A DNA stretch of 64,000 nt from Streptococcus intermedius SK54 = ATCC 27335 (GCF_000413475.1 NZ_ATFK01000001.1:124001-188000), one strand, 5' to 3'. Counted from the stretch's first letter, positions 17,842 through 27,367 are shown. Numbers and translations are program-made. The notes: a model not told the origin generated them from the letters alone.

Positions 17842-17850
17842 TGTTATAAT
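17842..17850 (+). promoter_or_regulatory. Extended -10 promoter of rsmD (leaderless type)
   Basis: TGT-TATAAT ends at 17850, 7 nt before the ATG at 17858. The -35 is poor, as is usual with an extended -10. Confidence 0.55.
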
Positions 17851-17857
17851 ATTCTTT

Positions 17858-18397
17858 ATGAGAGTTGTAGCAGGGAAATATGGGGGACGTCCTCTCAAAA
17901 CGCTAGCAGGTAAAACGACTAGACCAACGACAGATAAGGTTAAGGGAGCCATTTTTAATATGATTGGTCCTTATTTTGACGGAGGACGAGTGTTGGACTT
18001 GTATGCAGGCAGCGGCAGTTTAGCGATTGAAGCTATTTCGCGAGGAATGGCTTCCGCCATTTTGGTTGAAAAAGATCGCAGAGCGCAAGCTATTATTAAC
18101 CAAAATCTCAAGATGACTAGGGAAGAAGAACGATTTGAACTGCTTAAAATGGAGGCTAACCAATCGCTTGAGCGCATTATAGGACATTTTGATCTAGTTC
18201 TGTTGGATCCGCCTTATGCAAAAGAACAGATTGTTACAGATATTGAAAAAATGGCTGAACGAGAGCTTCTAAGCAATGATGCATTAATTGTTTGTGAAAC
18301 AGATAAGTCGGTGGATTTACCGGAAGAAATTGCAGGGTTAGGCATCTGGAAGCAGAAAATATATGGAATTTCAAAGGTAACGGTATATGTCAAATAA
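17858..18397 (+). CDS. rsmD: 16S rRNA (guanine966-N2)-methyltransferase RsmD
   Basis: The product is 179 aa. It begins [19 protein letters not shown], the normal family start, has the SAM loop [19 protein letters not shown], and the N6/N2 methylase motif LDPPYAK. It methylates G966 of 16S rRNA. The frame continues upstream to 17792, but that stretch contains the -10 element. No Shine-Dalgarno sequence exists before 17858. The last codons overlap coaD. Confidence 0.93.
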   Translation: MRVVAGKYGGRPLKTLAGKTTRPTTDKVKGAIFNMIGPYFDGGRVLDLYAGSGSLAIEAISRGMASAILVEKDRRAQAIINQNLKMTREEERFELLKMEANQSLERIIGHFDLVLLDPPYAKEQIVTDIEKMAERELLSNDALIVCETDKSVDLPEEIAGLGIWKQKIYGISKVTVYVK

Positions 18398-18884
18398 AAT
18401 TGGATTATTTGCGGGTTCTTTTGACCCGATTACAAAAGGACATGTGGATTTGATTGAGCGAGCTAGTAAACTCTTTGACAGCCTTTATGTTGGTGTTTTT
18501 TATAATCTTGAAAAAAAGAGTTTTTTCAGTATTGAAGCAAAAGAAAAAATGGTTATAGATGCTCTATCTCATTTGGAGAATGTAAACATTGTTACTTCTC
18601 ATGACGAATTGGCAGTGGAAGTGGCGAGAAAGTTAGGAGTAACAACTTTTGTGCGGGGGCTACGAAATGGTCAAGATTTGGAATATGAGAGAAATCTTAA
18701 TTTTTTCAATTATGAATTGGCACCTGAACTGGACACCATTTTTTTGATGAGTAAGCCAAATTATCAACATATCAGCTCGTCAAGGATTCGTGAATTGATT
18801 GCTTTTGAGCAGGATATTTCAAAGTATGTGCCCGAAATTGTCGTAAAGGAGTTAAAGAAACAAGATGAAAAAAACAAGAAATAA
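18387..18884 (+). CDS. coaD: Phosphopantetheine adenylyltransferase
   Basis: The product is 165 aa. It has the nucleotidyltransferase motif [14 protein letters not shown] (T/HxGH) and the C-terminal [10 protein letters not shown]. It transfers AMP to 4'-phosphopantetheine, the penultimate step of coenzyme A synthesis. It starts inside the end of rsmD and its own end overlaps sepM; this rsmD-coaD-sepM order is standard in streptococci. Confidence 0.96.
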   Translation: MSNKIGLFAGSFDPITKGHVDLIERASKLFDSLYVGVFYNLEKKSFFSIEAKEKMVIDALSHLENVNIVTSHDELAVEVARKLGVTTFVRGLRNGQDLEYERNLNFFNYELAPELDTIFLMSKPNYQHISSSRIRELIAFEQDISKYVPEIVVKELKKQDEKNKK

Positions 18885-19920
18885 ATTTAAAAAATGGCCG
18901 ATAGTATTTGTGGTAGGGTTGGTCCTTCTTTTTATCTCTTTTGTAGTTCCTCTGCCTTATTATATTGAAGTACCAGGTAGTGCAGCAGACGTCCGTCAGG
19001 TTTTGCGTGTGGATAACAAAGAAGATAAGGAAAAAGGTTCTTACAATTTTGTGACAGTTGGGATTCAGCATGCTACCTTTGCTCATTTAGTTTATGCTTG
19101 GCTGACCCCTTTTACAGATATTTATTCAGCGAAAGATTTGACTGGCGGAACTTCCGATAAAGAATATATGCGAATCAATCAATTTTATATGGAAACATCA
19201 CAAAACTTAGCCAAATATCAAGGGTTAAAAAAAGCAGGAAAGGATATCAGCCTGAAATATTTGGGCGTCTATGTGTTACAAGTTACCAAAAACTCAACCT
19301 TTAAGGGCATTTTAAATATTGCAGATACTGTGACAGGTGTGAATGATAAGACTTTTAGTAGTTCAAAAGACTTGATTGATTATGTAGGTTCACAGAAGAT
19401 TGGTAGTAAGGTAAAAGTAAATTATGTTGAAGACGGTCAGAAAAAATCTGCTATAGGTAAAATCATCAAACTTGAAAATGGGAAAAATGGAATTGGTATT
19501 AGCTTGATTGACCGGACAGAGGTTACAAGTAGTATACCGATTGAATTCTCAACTGCGGGAATTGGCGGACCAAGTGCGGGCTTGATGTTTAGTTTGGCAA
19601 TTTATACACAGATTGCTGAACCAACATTAAGAGACGGTAGAAATATTGCTGGTACGGGCTCAATTGACCGTGAAGGAAAAGTTGGCGATATTGGAGGCAT
19701 TGATAAAAAGGTGGTTTCAGCAGCCAAAAATGGTGCAGAAATTTTCTTTGCACCAAATAATCCAGTCACCAAAGAAGCTAAAAAAGCCAATTCTAAAGCG
19801 AAAACAAATTATGAAACAGCTTTGGAAACTGCTAAAAAAATTAAAACCAAAATGAAAATTGTACCTGTCAAGAACTTGCAAGATGCTATTGATTACCTCA
19901 AACGCACCAAGAAATCTTAA
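18865..19920 (+). CDS. sepM: Membrane-anchored PDZ/Lon-like serine protease SepM
   Basis: The product is 351 aa. One N-terminal membrane helix (about 12-32) precedes an extracellular PDZ-like domain (about 120-205) and a Lon-type catalytic domain. The catalytic serine is in GGPSAGL (about 236) and the lysine in GGIDKK (about 280). In S. mutans SepM trims the competence-stimulating peptide outside the cell; whether it does so here is inference. A lysine-rich helical tail follows. It is co-transcribed with coaD. Confidence 0.92.
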   Translation: MKKTRNKFKKWPIVFVVGLVLLFISFVVPLPYYIEVPGSAADVRQVLRVDNKEDKEKGSYNFVTVGIQHATFAHLVYAWLTPFTDIYSAKDLTGGTSDKEYMRINQFYMETSQNLAKYQGLKKAGKDISLKYLGVYVLQVTKNSTFKGILNIADTVTGVNDKTFSSSKDLIDYVGSQKIGSKVKVNYVEDGQKKSAIGKIIKLENGKNGIGISLIDRTEVTSSIPIEFSTAGIGGPSAGLMFSLAIYTQIAEPTLRDGRNIAGTGSIDREGKVGDIGGIDKKVVSAAKNGAEIFFAPNNPVTKEAKKANSKAKTNYETALETAKKIKTKMKIVPVKNLQDAIDYLKRTKKS

Positions 19921-19985
19921 AAATGAAAAAACTAAAAGAACCAGTTGGCAATACGAGGCTGAGACGAAGGTTTTCAGTTTCAAAG

Positions 19986-20110
19986 AATACAATGCAATAG
20001 TTGAGTAATTTCTAATGTGTTGAGGCTATCAGCTTTTACAGATTTACTCAAATTTGTGGGAGTGGGACAAAATCGATTTCTTATGAAATACCGATTTCTG
20101 TCTTACTCCC
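19986..20110 (+). repeat. Structured intergenic repeat, copy A (two hairpins)
   Basis: Two hairpins stand in a row: TTGAGTA (20001) with TACTCAA (20045), then GGGAGTGGGACA (20058) with TGTCTTACTCCC (ending 20110). The inverse complement of 40207-40335 aligns along the whole length (shared blocks TCTAAT, GTTGA, CTTTTA, ACTCAA, GGACA, GATTTCTGTC). The unit is therefore a dispersed repeat of about 120 bp. A GAGGCTGAGACGAAG stretch precedes it at 19955, and a similar motif recurs at 20767 before rlmN. Confidence 0.65.
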
Positions 20111-20200
20111 TTTCCTCTTTCCATATTTCAACTGTCAAAAACACTTCTTTTTATGGTAAAATAATGTAAGATAAGTAAATAACGTTTATAAAGGATAACT

Positions 20201-20764
20201 ATGCGAAAAGAAATTGCACCTGAATTATATAATTACAATAAATTTCCTGGGCCAGAATTTCGGCAAATAGGAACAAAAGTGTTGACTGAGACAATCGAAT
20301 TTGACTTAGTGGATAACTACAAGGAAGGCTTTGACGTTACAGCTTTTAATCAGCGTTTTTCCAATATTTTAACAAAATTTGATTATATTGTTGGTGACTG
20401 GGGGAACGAGCAGCTACGTTTGCGTGGATTTTATAAAGATGACAAGGCAAATGAAAGCGAGGAAAAAATCAGTCGCTTAGAAGATTATTTGTTAGAATAC
20501 TGCAATTATGGCTGTGCTTATTTTGTTTTGGAAAATTTGAAACCGCGTCGAGCGTCCTTTGATAAAAAATCTCACCACAAAAAAGAAAATGAGATAAAAC
20601 CACGCCGTTCTAAGCAAGCTCGTTTCCGTAAAGAACAGGAACAACCTAAACGTGAAAATCGTCAGCGTAGCAGACGGCAAAATCAAAAACAAAAAGCAAG
20701 AAGAACAAGTGAAGAGAAGCAACAGACAAACAATCAGCATCATTTTGTCATTCGGCAAAAATAA
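20201..20764 (+). CDS. YutD-like (DUF1027) family protein
   Basis: The product is 187 aa. The YutD-like core (about 1-110) includes KEGFDVTAFNQRFSNIL, FDYIVGDWGNEQLRLRGFY and LEDYLLEYCNYGCAYFVLEN. A long, very basic, disordered tail rich in Arg, Lys and Gln follows, which suggests RNA or ribosome contact. Function is unknown. AAAGGA precedes the ATG. The rlmN gene follows by 33 nt, an association conserved in streptococci. Confidence 0.8.
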   Translation: MRKEIAPELYNYNKFPGPEFRQIGTKVLTETIEFDLVDNYKEGFDVTAFNQRFSNILTKFDYIVGDWGNEQLRLRGFYKDDKANESEEKISRLEDYLLEYCNYGCAYFVLENLKPRRASFDKKSHHKKENEIKPRRSKQARFRKEQEQPKRENRQRSRRQNQKQKARRTSEEKQQTNNQHHFVIRQK

Positions 20765-20797
20765 TAGAGGCTGAGAACGGAAACGAAGAGGAAGAAA

Positions 20798-21880
20798 ATG
20801 AAACCATCAATTTATAGTTTGACTCGTCAGGATTTGATAGATTGGATAGAAAGTAAGGGAGAAAAGAAATTTCGAGCCACTCAAATTTGGGAGTGGCTCT
20901 ATCGCAAACGGGTTCAATCTTTCACAGAAATGACTAATATTTCAAAGGATTTGTTAACAAAATTGGATGATGAATTTGTCGTTAATCCGCTGGAGCAAAG
21001 AATTGTACAAGAGTCTGCAGACGGGACAGTAAAGTATCTGTTTGAACTACCCGATGGTATGCTGATTGAAACTGTTTTGATGCGTCAACATTATGGGCTT
21101 TCAGTTTGTGTAACCACTCAGGTGGGTTGTAACATTGGCTGTACATTTTGTGCTAGTGGACTAATTAAAAAGCAGCGTGACTTGAATAACGGAGAGATTA
21201 TGTCTCAGATTATGTTGGTACAAAAATATTTTGATGAGAGAGGACAAGGTGAGCGAGTTAGTCATATTGTGGTCATGGGGATTGGAGAGCCTTTTGATAA
21301 CTATGACAATGTTCTCAAATTTGTGCGCACTGTCAATGATGACAAAGGGCTAGCCATTGGTGCTCGCCACATTACTGTTTCTACTTCAGGATTAGCGCAT
21401 AAAATTCGTGATTTTGCAAATGAAGGAGTGCAGGTTAATTTAGCAGTTTCTCTTCATGCTCCTAATAATGATTTGCGTTCCAGCATTATGAAAATTAATC
21501 GTGCATTTCCGATTGAAAAACTATTTGCGGCGATTGAATATTATATTGAAACGACCAACCGCCGAGTGACTTTTGAATACATTATGTTAAATAAAGTCAA
21601 TGATGGAGTAGAACAGGCACTAGAATTGGCTGAATTGCTCAAAAACATCAAGAAATTATCTTATGTCAACTTAATCCCCTATAATCCTGTTAGTGAACAT
21701 GATCAATACAGTCGTAGTCCCAAGGAGCGTGTAATGGCTTTTTATGACACTTTGAAAAAGAATGGGGTCAATTGTGTTGTCCGTCAAGAACATGGCACTG
21801 ATATTGATGCAGCTTGTGGTCAATTGCGGTCAAATACCATAAAGCAAGACAAAGAAAAAACTCTTACTAACCATGCTTAA
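20798..21880 (+). CDS. rlmN: Dual-specificity 23S rRNA/tRNA methyltransferase RlmN
   Basis: The product is 360 aa. The radical-SAM cluster motif is [12 protein letters not shown] (CxxxCxxC), followed by [12 protein letters not shown] and VSTSGL. The second catalytic cysteine lies near the end (DIDAACGQL). It makes m2A2503 in 23S rRNA and m2A37 in tRNAs. GAGG precedes the ATG. The vanZ-like gene overlaps its 3' end. Confidence 0.95.
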   Translation: MKPSIYSLTRQDLIDWIESKGEKKFRATQIWEWLYRKRVQSFTEMTNISKDLLTKLDDEFVVNPLEQRIVQESADGTVKYLFELPDGMLIETVLMRQHYGLSVCVTTQVGCNIGCTFCASGLIKKQRDLNNGEIMSQIMLVQKYFDERGQGERVSHIVVMGIGEPFDNYDNVLKFVRTVNDDKGLAIGARHITVSTSGLAHKIRDFANEGVQVNLAVSLHAPNNDLRSSIMKINRAFPIEKLFAAIEYYIETTNRRVTFEYIMLNKVNDGVEQALELAELLKNIKKLSYVNLIPYNPVSEHDQYSRSPKERVMAFYDTLKKNGVNCVVRQEHGTDIDAACGQLRSNTIKQDKEKTLTNHA

Positions 21881-22391
21881 GAATAGTCATCTGTTGAAAT
21901 CGGACGGTGAATTAACTGTTAAGAGCCGTGCTTTTCTTATTTCGGGAATTATTTTCTACACTATCTTATTGTGCCTCATGTGTTTTCTTCCTCAAGTGCC
22001 AGAAAAAGGAATGGAGACGCCTGGAATTCAGCACTTTGGTCGTCTCGTAGTTCTCCTTATTCCTTTCAATTCTTTTGTTAATCTTGGACAAATTACATCT
22101 CTCCTTCAATTAGTTAAGGTTTTTGCACAAAATGTAATGAATGTTTTTTTGCTCAGCCCGTTGATTTTTCAACTGCTTTGGCTTTTTCCTAAGCTTCGGA
22201 GGACTAAACGCGTGCTCGTTGTTAGTTTCGCAATGAGCCTTTTTATTGAATGCACGCAGATGTTGCTAGATTTTTTGATTGATGCCAATCGTGTTTTTGA
22301 AATAGATGATTTATGGACAAATACATTAGGTGGTTATATCGCTTTTCTGTTTTATAAATTTTTTTTAAAGCAGTTGTTAAATAAGGCATAA
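21873..22391 (+). CDS. VanZ-like family membrane protein
   Basis: The product is 172 aa with four predicted membrane helices (about 20-40, 60-75, 95-115, 120-165). The VanZ family signature is visible in [27 protein letters not shown] and [15 protein letters not shown]...DIDDL-type ending ([17 protein letters not shown]). VanZ proteins are linked to teicoplanin and lipoglycopeptide tolerance. It overlaps rlmN by 8 nt and converges on cclA with a 15-nt overlap of the two ends. Confidence 0.8.
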   Translation: MLKNSHLLKSDGELTVKSRAFLISGIIFYTILLCLMCFLPQVPEKGMETPGIQHFGRLVVLLIPFNSFVNLGQITSLLQLVKVFAQNVMNVFLLSPLIFQLLWLFPKLRRTKRVLVVSFAMSLFIECTQMLLDFLIDANRVFEIDDLWTNTLGGYIAFLFYKFFLKQLLNKA

Positions 22392-23060
22392 AATATTTTG
22401 GTGGAAAACAACGAATTTTATCAAAATCAGAATGCTGCTAGCACCAAAAAGACAGGGAATAAATGCTAATCTGTCTTTTCTTGACTTTAAACAAAAAAGG
22501 AACAGGCCGATGATGCTGGAAATTTGAAGAACAAGGAGAACTTCTGTGAGATTAAAAATCGCTGAACAGGATGCTAGAAAAAGAAAATCTCCCGCTCCAA
22601 TGCGCAAATCAATGAAATGAGTTAAAATTCCAAGGGCTAAAAAAATAGCCATCAAAAGATTGAAACCAGTTAAAAAGAGAAGAAGGACATGGGAAAATAG
22701 CCAAATAAGCAGAGGATACTCTTGATGTCTCTGATCATAAAGGGATAAGGTCATCCCAGATACAAGCAGGATGAGCTGGTTGATGTTTAGATAGCCTAAA
22801 GACGTTACAAGAAAGAGACAACCACCAGTTAGTTCTAGGAGAATGTAGCGGATGGGAATTTTTTCACCACAAAAGCGACAACGTAGACGATTGATGAGTT
22901 GTGAGAGGATAGGGACTAAATCACGTGGAGTTAATTTTTGTCCACAAGTATTGCAATGACTGGAAGGAACGATAATAGATTGTTCAGGAAAGCGATCAAC
23001 GACCAGGCCTAAAAAGGAAGCCACAATACTTCCAACTAAGAAAAAATAAAAATGAACCAT
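22377..23060 (-). CDS. cclA: Prepilin peptidase of the competence pilus
   Basis: The product is 227 aa. An N-terminal helix precedes the two CxxC zinc pairs (CNTCG, CRFCG). The polytopic peptidase region follows, with Asp residues in SLYDQRHQEYP and LRIGAGDFLFL (GxGD type). It cleaves and methylates ComGC-type pseudopilins (ComC/PilD family). A perfect cin-box 7 nt upstream of the ATG makes it a ComX-controlled late competence gene. No Shine-Dalgarno is visible. Confidence 0.92.
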   Translation of the reverse strand: MVHFYFFLVGSIVASFLGLVVDRFPEQSIIVPSSHCNTCGQKLTPRDLVPILSQLINRLRCRFCGEKIPIRYILLELTGGCLFLVTSLGYLNINQLILLVSGMTLSLYDQRHQEYPLLIWLFSHVLLLFLTGFNLLMAIFLALGILTHFIDLRIGAGDFLFLASCSAIFNLTEVLLVLQISSIIGLFLFCLKSRKDRLAFIPCLFGASSILILIKFVVFHQNILCLI

Positions 23061-23067
23061 ACTTTTT

Positions 23068-23075
23068 TATTCGTA
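23068..23075 (-). promoter_or_regulatory. ComX (cin-box) promoter of cclA
   Basis: On the minus strand TACGAATA, a perfect match, followed by a T/A-rich 7-nt gap to the start codon at 23060. Confidence 0.85.
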
Positions 23076-23131
23076 AATTATTCTAAAAAATTGCAACTTC
23101 TCTAATAAAAGAAATTTATGAGTTCAATTAG

Positions 23132-23191
23132 TTGACTTTCTTATTTAGAAACATTATAATTAAATCATAATAAAAATTAGAATCATTCTAA
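23132..23191 (+). promoter_or_regulatory. dpr promoter with PerR-type operator
   Basis: TTGACT (23132), 17 nt, TATAAT (23155-23160). Just downstream at 23177-23191 lies the perfect 15-bp palindrome TTAGAATCATTCTAA, the Fur/PerR-box pattern. Its place after the -10 fits repression by PerR until peroxide or metal change. Confidence 0.75.
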
Positions 23192-23210
23192 ATAAAAGTG
23201 AGGTATTGAT

Positions 23211-23738
23211 ATGATTGATGTAAAAAACGATGCAGCTAAAGATGTTGCAACTTTCTCAAATGTTGAGTCTTTGAATAAGTCTCTTCCAAAAACAAAAGCA
23301 GTATTGAATCAAGCAGTAGCAGATTTATACACTGCTCGTATTGCTCTTCACCAAGTACATTGGTATATGCGTGGAGCAGGTTTCATGGTTTGGCATCCTA
23401 AGATGGATGAATATATGGAAAACTTGGATACAACATTGGATGAAGTGAGTGAACGTTTGATTACTCTAGGCGGAACTCCATATTCAACGTTGAGTGAATT
23501 TATTCAACACAGTAATATTGAAGAAAAAGAAGGAAAATTCAGTAAGAGTGTAGAAGAAAGTTTGGAACGTGTTATCGAAATTTTCCGTTACTTGGTGAAG
23601 CTTTACCAAGAAGCTTTGGATGCAACAGATGAAGAAGGAGACGATGTTACGAACGATATTTTTGTTGGTGCCAAAGCCGATTTGGAAAAGAACATTTGGA
23701 TGTTGACAGCAGAAATTGGACAAGTTCCAGGATTGTAA
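23211..23738 (+). CDS. dpr: Dps-like peroxide resistance protein Dpr
   Basis: The product is 175 aa. The ferroxidase ligands lie in LHQVHWYMRGAGFMVWHPKMDEYMENLD and LDEVSERL, as in streptococcal Dpr. The protein forms 12-subunit cages that store iron and prevent Fenton damage, which is important in catalase-negative bacteria that make H2O2. It has its own promoter with a PerR-like operator and GTGAGGT as binding site. A csRNA gene follows. Confidence 0.95.
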   Translation: MIDVKNDAAKDVATFSNVESLNKSLPKTKAVLNQAVADLYTARIALHQVHWYMRGAGFMVWHPKMDEYMENLDTTLDEVSERLITLGGTPYSTLSEFIQHSNIEEKEGKFSKSVEESLERVIEIFRYLVKLYQEALDATDEEGDDVTNDIFVGAKADLEKNIWMLTAEIGQVPGL

Positions 23739-23783
23739 ATATAATTTTGAAAGTAGAAAATAAATTAAAAAAATTTTTTAGAG

Positions 23784-23816
23784 TTTAAGATAAGTTTAAG
23801 GAGATAGCGTTATACT
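23784..23816 (+). promoter_or_regulatory. CiaR-dependent promoter of a csRNA
   Basis: TTTAAG, 5 nt, TTTAAG (23784-23800), then exactly 10 nt to TATACT (23811-23816). This is the CiaR direct repeat and spacing known from streptococcal csRNA promoters. Confidence 0.85.
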
Positions 23817-23822
23817 AATACC

Positions 23823-23920
23823 ATCAGATGAAGACCTCCTAACTTTATTTGATAAAATCCTAAACTTTTCTTTTTCATAATAATCTCCCTATAAGAGCCA
23901 CCTAATTGGTGGCTTTTTTT
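23823..23920 (+). ncRNA. csRNA (cia-dependent small RNA)
   Basis: A transcript of about 98 nt is expected from the CiaR promoter to the terminator GCCACC-TAATT-GGTGGC plus T7 (23898-23920). Its unpaired middle carries several anti-Shine-Dalgarno stretches: GACCTCCT (23833), AATCCTAAA and AATCTCCCT (23881). These are the hallmarks of streptococcal csRNAs, which block translation of targets, among them comC in pneumococcus. There is no ORF of note. Sequence between CCTAACTTTATTTGATAAAA and the terminator resembles pneumococcal csRNAs as I recall them. Confidence 0.88.
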
Positions 23921-23964
23921 CTATTCTGATCAAAATATGAGACAGATACGGACTTCTTTTTACC

Positions 23965-23993
23965 TTGAAATGCTCTTAAAATTCTGGTAAAAT
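23965..23993 (+). promoter_or_regulatory. Promoter of yqgQ (leaderless type)
   Basis: TTGAAA, 17 nt, TAAAAT, then 7 nt to the ATG at 24001. Confidence 0.7.
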
Positions 23994-24000
23994 AAGGCTC

Positions 24001-24225
24001 ATGAAAACACTTTATGATGTGCAGCAATACCTCAAAAGTTTTGGCATTATTATCTATATGGGTAAACGCTTGTATGATATTGAAATGATGAAAATTGAGC
24101 TAGAGAGGATTTACGATGCAGGCTTGATAGAAAAACTAGACTATCTAGAAGCTGAAAGCATCTTACGAAGAGAGCATCGAATAGAGCTGCAATATTTGAA
24201 AAAGAACGAGGAGAAAAAATGTTAA
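24001..24225 (+). CDS. yqgQ: YqgQ/DUF910 family protein
   Basis: The product is 74 aa, helical, starting MKTLYDVQQYLKSFGIIIYM, the form of the DUF910 (YqgQ) family, whose structure is a small three-helix bundle with possible nucleic-acid binding. It overlaps the rhodanese gene. The promoter places transcription start at the ATG, so the mRNA is probably leaderless. Confidence 0.85.
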   Translation: MKTLYDVQQYLKSFGIIIYMGKRLYDIEMMKIELERIYDAGLIEKLDYLEAESILRREHRIELQYLKKNEEKKC

Positions 24226-24599
24226 ACTGGATTTTATTAGCAATTATTGTTGGAATGTTGGGATGGATGGGCTTTAACTATGTGCGCGTTCGTCGCGCTG
24301 CTAAAGTGGTAGACAATGCAGAATTCAGTAATAGGGTTCGGCAAGGTCAGTTGATTGATTTGCGAGACCCAACCGATTTTCGTCGCAAACATATTTTAGG
24401 GGCACGAAATATTCCGTCCCAGCAATTAAAAACAAGCTTAGGAGCGATTCGCAAAGACAAGGCTGTTTTACTATATGAAAATAGTCGGGGACAACGTGTG
24501 ATGAATGCAGCTATCTTATTGAAAAAGGAAGGTTATAAGGATATTTACATCCTCTCTGCAGGACTAGATGGTTGGAAAGGAAAAGTTAAAAGTGAGTAA
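24219..24599 (+). CDS. Membrane-anchored rhodanese-like protein
   Basis: The product is 126 aa. A single N-terminal helix (about 3-20) is followed by a rhodanese domain (about 38-125: QLIDLRDPTDFRRKHILGAR, AVLLYENSRGQRVMNAA). The position that normally carries the catalytic cysteine reads YENSRGQR, so sulfur transfer is unlikely and the domain is probably inactive or binding. GAGGAG precedes the ATG. It overlaps yqgQ, a conserved pair in Firmicutes. Confidence 0.85.
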   Translation: MLNWILLAIIVGMLGWMGFNYVRVRRAAKVVDNAEFSNRVRQGQLIDLRDPTDFRRKHILGARNIPSQQLKTSLGAIRKDKAVLLYENSRGQRVMNAAILLKKEGYKDIYILSAGLDGWKGKVKSE

Positions 24600-24621
24600 T
24601 CTAAAAGGATTGCTCACTTTT
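24588..24621. terminator. Bidirectional terminator (rhodanese gene / rsuA)
   Basis: AAAAGTGAGTAATC with GGATTGCTCACTTTT between the two convergent genes; A- and T-runs flank it on both sides. Confidence 0.75.
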
Positions 24622-25345
24622 AATAGCTTTTTTCTAAATATTGTTTTACTTTTTCGAGTTCTGTTTGGTTCAGCGCTCGGTATTCTCCTGCTGCTAAGTT
24701 TTGGTCCAATTCAAAAGCTCCGAAATGAGTCCGTTTAAGAGAAAGAACTTTGACACCGACAGTCAAAAACATTTTTTTGATTTGATGAAATTTTCCCTCA
24801 GAAATAGTGACTGTCGCAGTACTTTTGTTTGGAGTAGAAGAATGAATTGTAAGTAGAGCTGGTTTACAAATAGTTCCATCAAGAAAAACAATCCCTTTTT
24901 GAAAGGCTTTTATCATCTGGTTATCTAGGAGACCGTTCACTTCAACCTCATATGTTTTTGCAATGTGGTATTGAGGATGTAGTAGTTGAAAACCGAGAGG
25001 TCCGTTGTCGGTTATTAACAATAGTCCAGAAGTATCTCGATCAAGTCGCCCAACAGAATATAGGTGTTCATTGAAGTCTTCAGGTCTGATGAGATCCAGA
25101 ACGGTTTGGTGTTTCCTATCAGAGTTAGCAGTCACAACACCAGGTGGCTTATTCATCATAAAATATTGATGTGAATTGGTGAAGATAGGTTGTTTCTTTA
25201 CTGTAATCGTCTGCAAGCCAGTATCAACATTTTGACTAAGTTTTCGAGCAGGGGAATGATCCACCCAAATTTCCTTTTTCAGAAGGGCCTGTTTCATTTT
25301 TTTACGGCTGACGTGGACCCGAGATAATAGAACATCTAAACGCAT
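24620..25345 (-). CDS. rsuA: 16S rRNA pseudouridine synthase RsuA family
   Basis: The product is 241 aa. The S4 domain (MRLDVLLSRVHVSRKKMKQA) is followed by the RsuA/RluB catalytic core with the active-site aspartate in SVGRLDRDTSGLLLITD and GKFHQIKKMF near the end. It isomerises a uridine of 16S rRNA (U516 in E. coli). AAAGGAA precedes the ATG at 25345. Confidence 0.88.
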   Translation of the reverse strand: MRLDVLLSRVHVSRKKMKQALLKKEIWVDHSPARKLSQNVDTGLQTITVKKQPIFTNSHQYFMMNKPPGVVTANSDRKHQTVLDLIRPEDFNEHLYSVGRLDRDTSGLLLITDNGPLGFQLLHPQYHIAKTYEVEVNGLLDNQMIKAFQKGIVFLDGTICKPALLTIHSSTPNKSTATVTISEGKFHQIKKMFLTVGVKVLSLKRTHFGAFELDQNLAAGEYRALNQTELEKVKQYLEKSY

Positions 25346-25477
25346 ATCATTTCCTTTGAATTTTTTCTTATCATACCATAATTTTTTGTGATAAGAAATG
25401 GAAATAAAATTGGAGAAGATTGATTTTTTAATGAAAACATTTACACCTGGTTTAACCGTGTTTTTTACCTCAATCTG

Positions 25478-25486
25478 TGATATAAT
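25478..25486 (+). promoter_or_regulatory. Extended -10 promoter of typA
   Basis: TGTGA-TATAAT; the nearest TG-n-TATAAT fits the extended -10. A 40-nt leader with AGAGG precedes typA. Confidence 0.5.
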
Positions 25487-25525
25487 TGTTCAGTTAGAAA
25501 TAAAACATAAGATGTAGAGGACAAA

Positions 25526-27367
25526 ATGATAAAATTAAGAGAAGACATTCGCAATATCGCTATTATTGCTCACGTTGACCACGGGAAAACAACCTTGGTT
25601 GATGAGTTGCTTAAGCAATCTCATACATTGGATGAGCGTAAAGAGTTGCAAGAACGAGCAATGGACTCCAACGATCTTGAAAAGGAACGCGGGATTACCA
25701 TTCTCGCCAAGAATACAGCTGTTGCCTATAATGGTGTTCGCATCAATATTATGGATACGCCAGGACACGCGGACTTTGGTGGAGAAGTTGAGCGAATCAT
25801 GAAAATGGTTGATGGGGTTGTTCTAGTTGTTGATGCTTATGAAGGAACTATGCCACAAACTCGCTTTGTGTTGAAAAAAGCTTTAGAACAAGATCTTGTA
25901 CCAATTGTAGTAGTAAATAAGATTGATAAACCATCAGCTCGTCCAGCGGAAGTCGTGGATGAAGTTCTTGAACTTTTCATTGAACTTGGTGCTGATGATG
26001 ACCAATTAGATTTCCCAGTTGTTTATGCTTCAGCTATTAATGGGACATCTTCTATGTCAGATGATCCAGCTGACCAAGAACACACTATGGCGCCACTTTT
26101 TGATACAATTATTGATCATATCCCAGCACCAGTTGATAACTCAGATGAGCCCCTCCAATTTCAGGTTTCTCTTTTGGATTATAATGACTTTGTAGGGCGG
26201 ATTGGGATTGGCCGTGTTTTCCGCGGGACTGTGAAAGTTGGTGACCAAGTTACTCTTTCTAAATTAGACGATACAACGAAAAATTTCCGTGTTACCAAGC
26301 TATTTGGTTTCTTTGGGCTAGAACGTCGTGAAATTGACGAAGCCAAAGCGGGTGATTTGATTGCAGTATCTGGTATGGAAGATATTTTTGTTGGTGAAAC
26401 CATTACTCCGACGGATGTGGTAGAACCATTGCCGATTCTCCATATTGATGAACCAACGCTTCAAATGACTTTCTTGGTGAACAATTCTCCATTTGCTGGT
26501 CGTGAAGGGAAATGGGTAACATCTCGGAAAGTTGAAGAACGCTTGCAGGCTGAATTGCAAACGGATGTTTCGCTTCGTGTGGATCCGACTGACTCGCCAG
26601 ATAAATGGATTGTATCAGGCCGTGGGGAATTGCACTTATCCATCCTGATTGAAACCATGCGTCGTGAAGGTTATGAGCTGCAAGTATCTCGTCCAGAAGT
26701 TATCGTCAAAGAAATAGATGGAGTACAATGTGAGCCATTTGAGCGTGTGCAAATTGATACACCTGAAGAGTATCAAGGTTCTGTTATTCAAACCTTATCT
26801 GAGCGTAAGGGGGAAATGCTAGATATGGTATCGACAGGAAATGGACAGACTCGTTTGATTTTTCTTGTTCCTGCTCGTGGTTTAATTGGATACTCAACTG
26901 AGTTTCTTTCTATGACGCGTGGTTACGGGATTATGAACCATACTTTTGACCAATACTTACCGTTGATTCCAGGTGAAATTGGTGGGCGGCGTCGCGGAGC
27001 TCTCGTTTCGATTGATACAGGAAAAGCAACGACCTATTCAATTATGTCTATTGAGGAACGTGGAACCATTTTTGTCAATCCAGGTACAGAAGTTTATGAA
27101 GGAATGATTATTGGTGAAAATTCACGTGAAAATGATTTGACGGTCAATATTACAAAGGCAAAACAAATGACTAATGTACGTTCTGCAACGAAAGATCAAA
27201 CAGCAGTTATTAAAACACCTCGTATTTTGACATTAGAAGAGTCGCTCGAATTCTTGAATGATGACGAATATATGGAAGTAACACCAGAGTCTATTCGCTT
27301 GAGAAAACAAATTCTTGACAAAAATCAACGTGCTAAAGCTGCTAAAAAGAAAAAATCAGCTGAATAA
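25526..27367 (+). CDS. typA: Ribosome-associated GTPase TypA/BipA
   Basis: The product is 613 aa. GTPase motifs: [14 protein letters not shown] (G1), RGITI (G2), DTPGHADF (G3), VVNKID (G4). The EF-G-like beta-barrel and domains III/V follow, and the BipA-specific C-terminal domain ends with a lysine-rich tail. The family assists 50S assembly and growth in cold and stress. It is the first gene before DUF3165. Confidence 0.97.
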   Translation: MIKLREDIRNIAIIAHVDHGKTTLVDELLKQSHTLDERKELQERAMDSNDLEKERGITILAKNTAVAYNGVRINIMDTPGHADFGGEVERIMKMVDGVVLVVDAYEGTMPQTRFVLKKALEQDLVPIVVVNKIDKPSARPAEVVDEVLELFIELGADDDQLDFPVVYASAINGTSSMSDDPADQEHTMAPLFDTIIDHIPAPVDNSDEPLQFQVSLLDYNDFVGRIGIGRVFRGTVKVGDQVTLSKLDDTTKNFRVTKLFGFFGLERREIDEAKAGDLIAVSGMEDIFVGETITPTDVVEPLPILHIDEPTLQMTFLVNNSPFAGREGKWVTSRKVEERLQAELQTDVSLRVDPTDSPDKWIVSGRGELHLSILIETMRREGYELQVSRPEVIVKEIDGVQCEPFERVQIDTPEEYQGSVIQTLSERKGEMLDMVSTGNGQTRLIFLVPARGLIGYSTEFLSMTRGYGIMNHTFDQYLPLIPGEIGGRRRGALVSIDTGKATTYSIMSIEERGTIFVNPGTEVYEGMIIGENSRENDLTVNITKAKQMTNVRSATKDQTAVIKTPRILTLEESLEFLNDDEYMEVTPESIRLRKQILDKNQRAKAAKKKKSAE

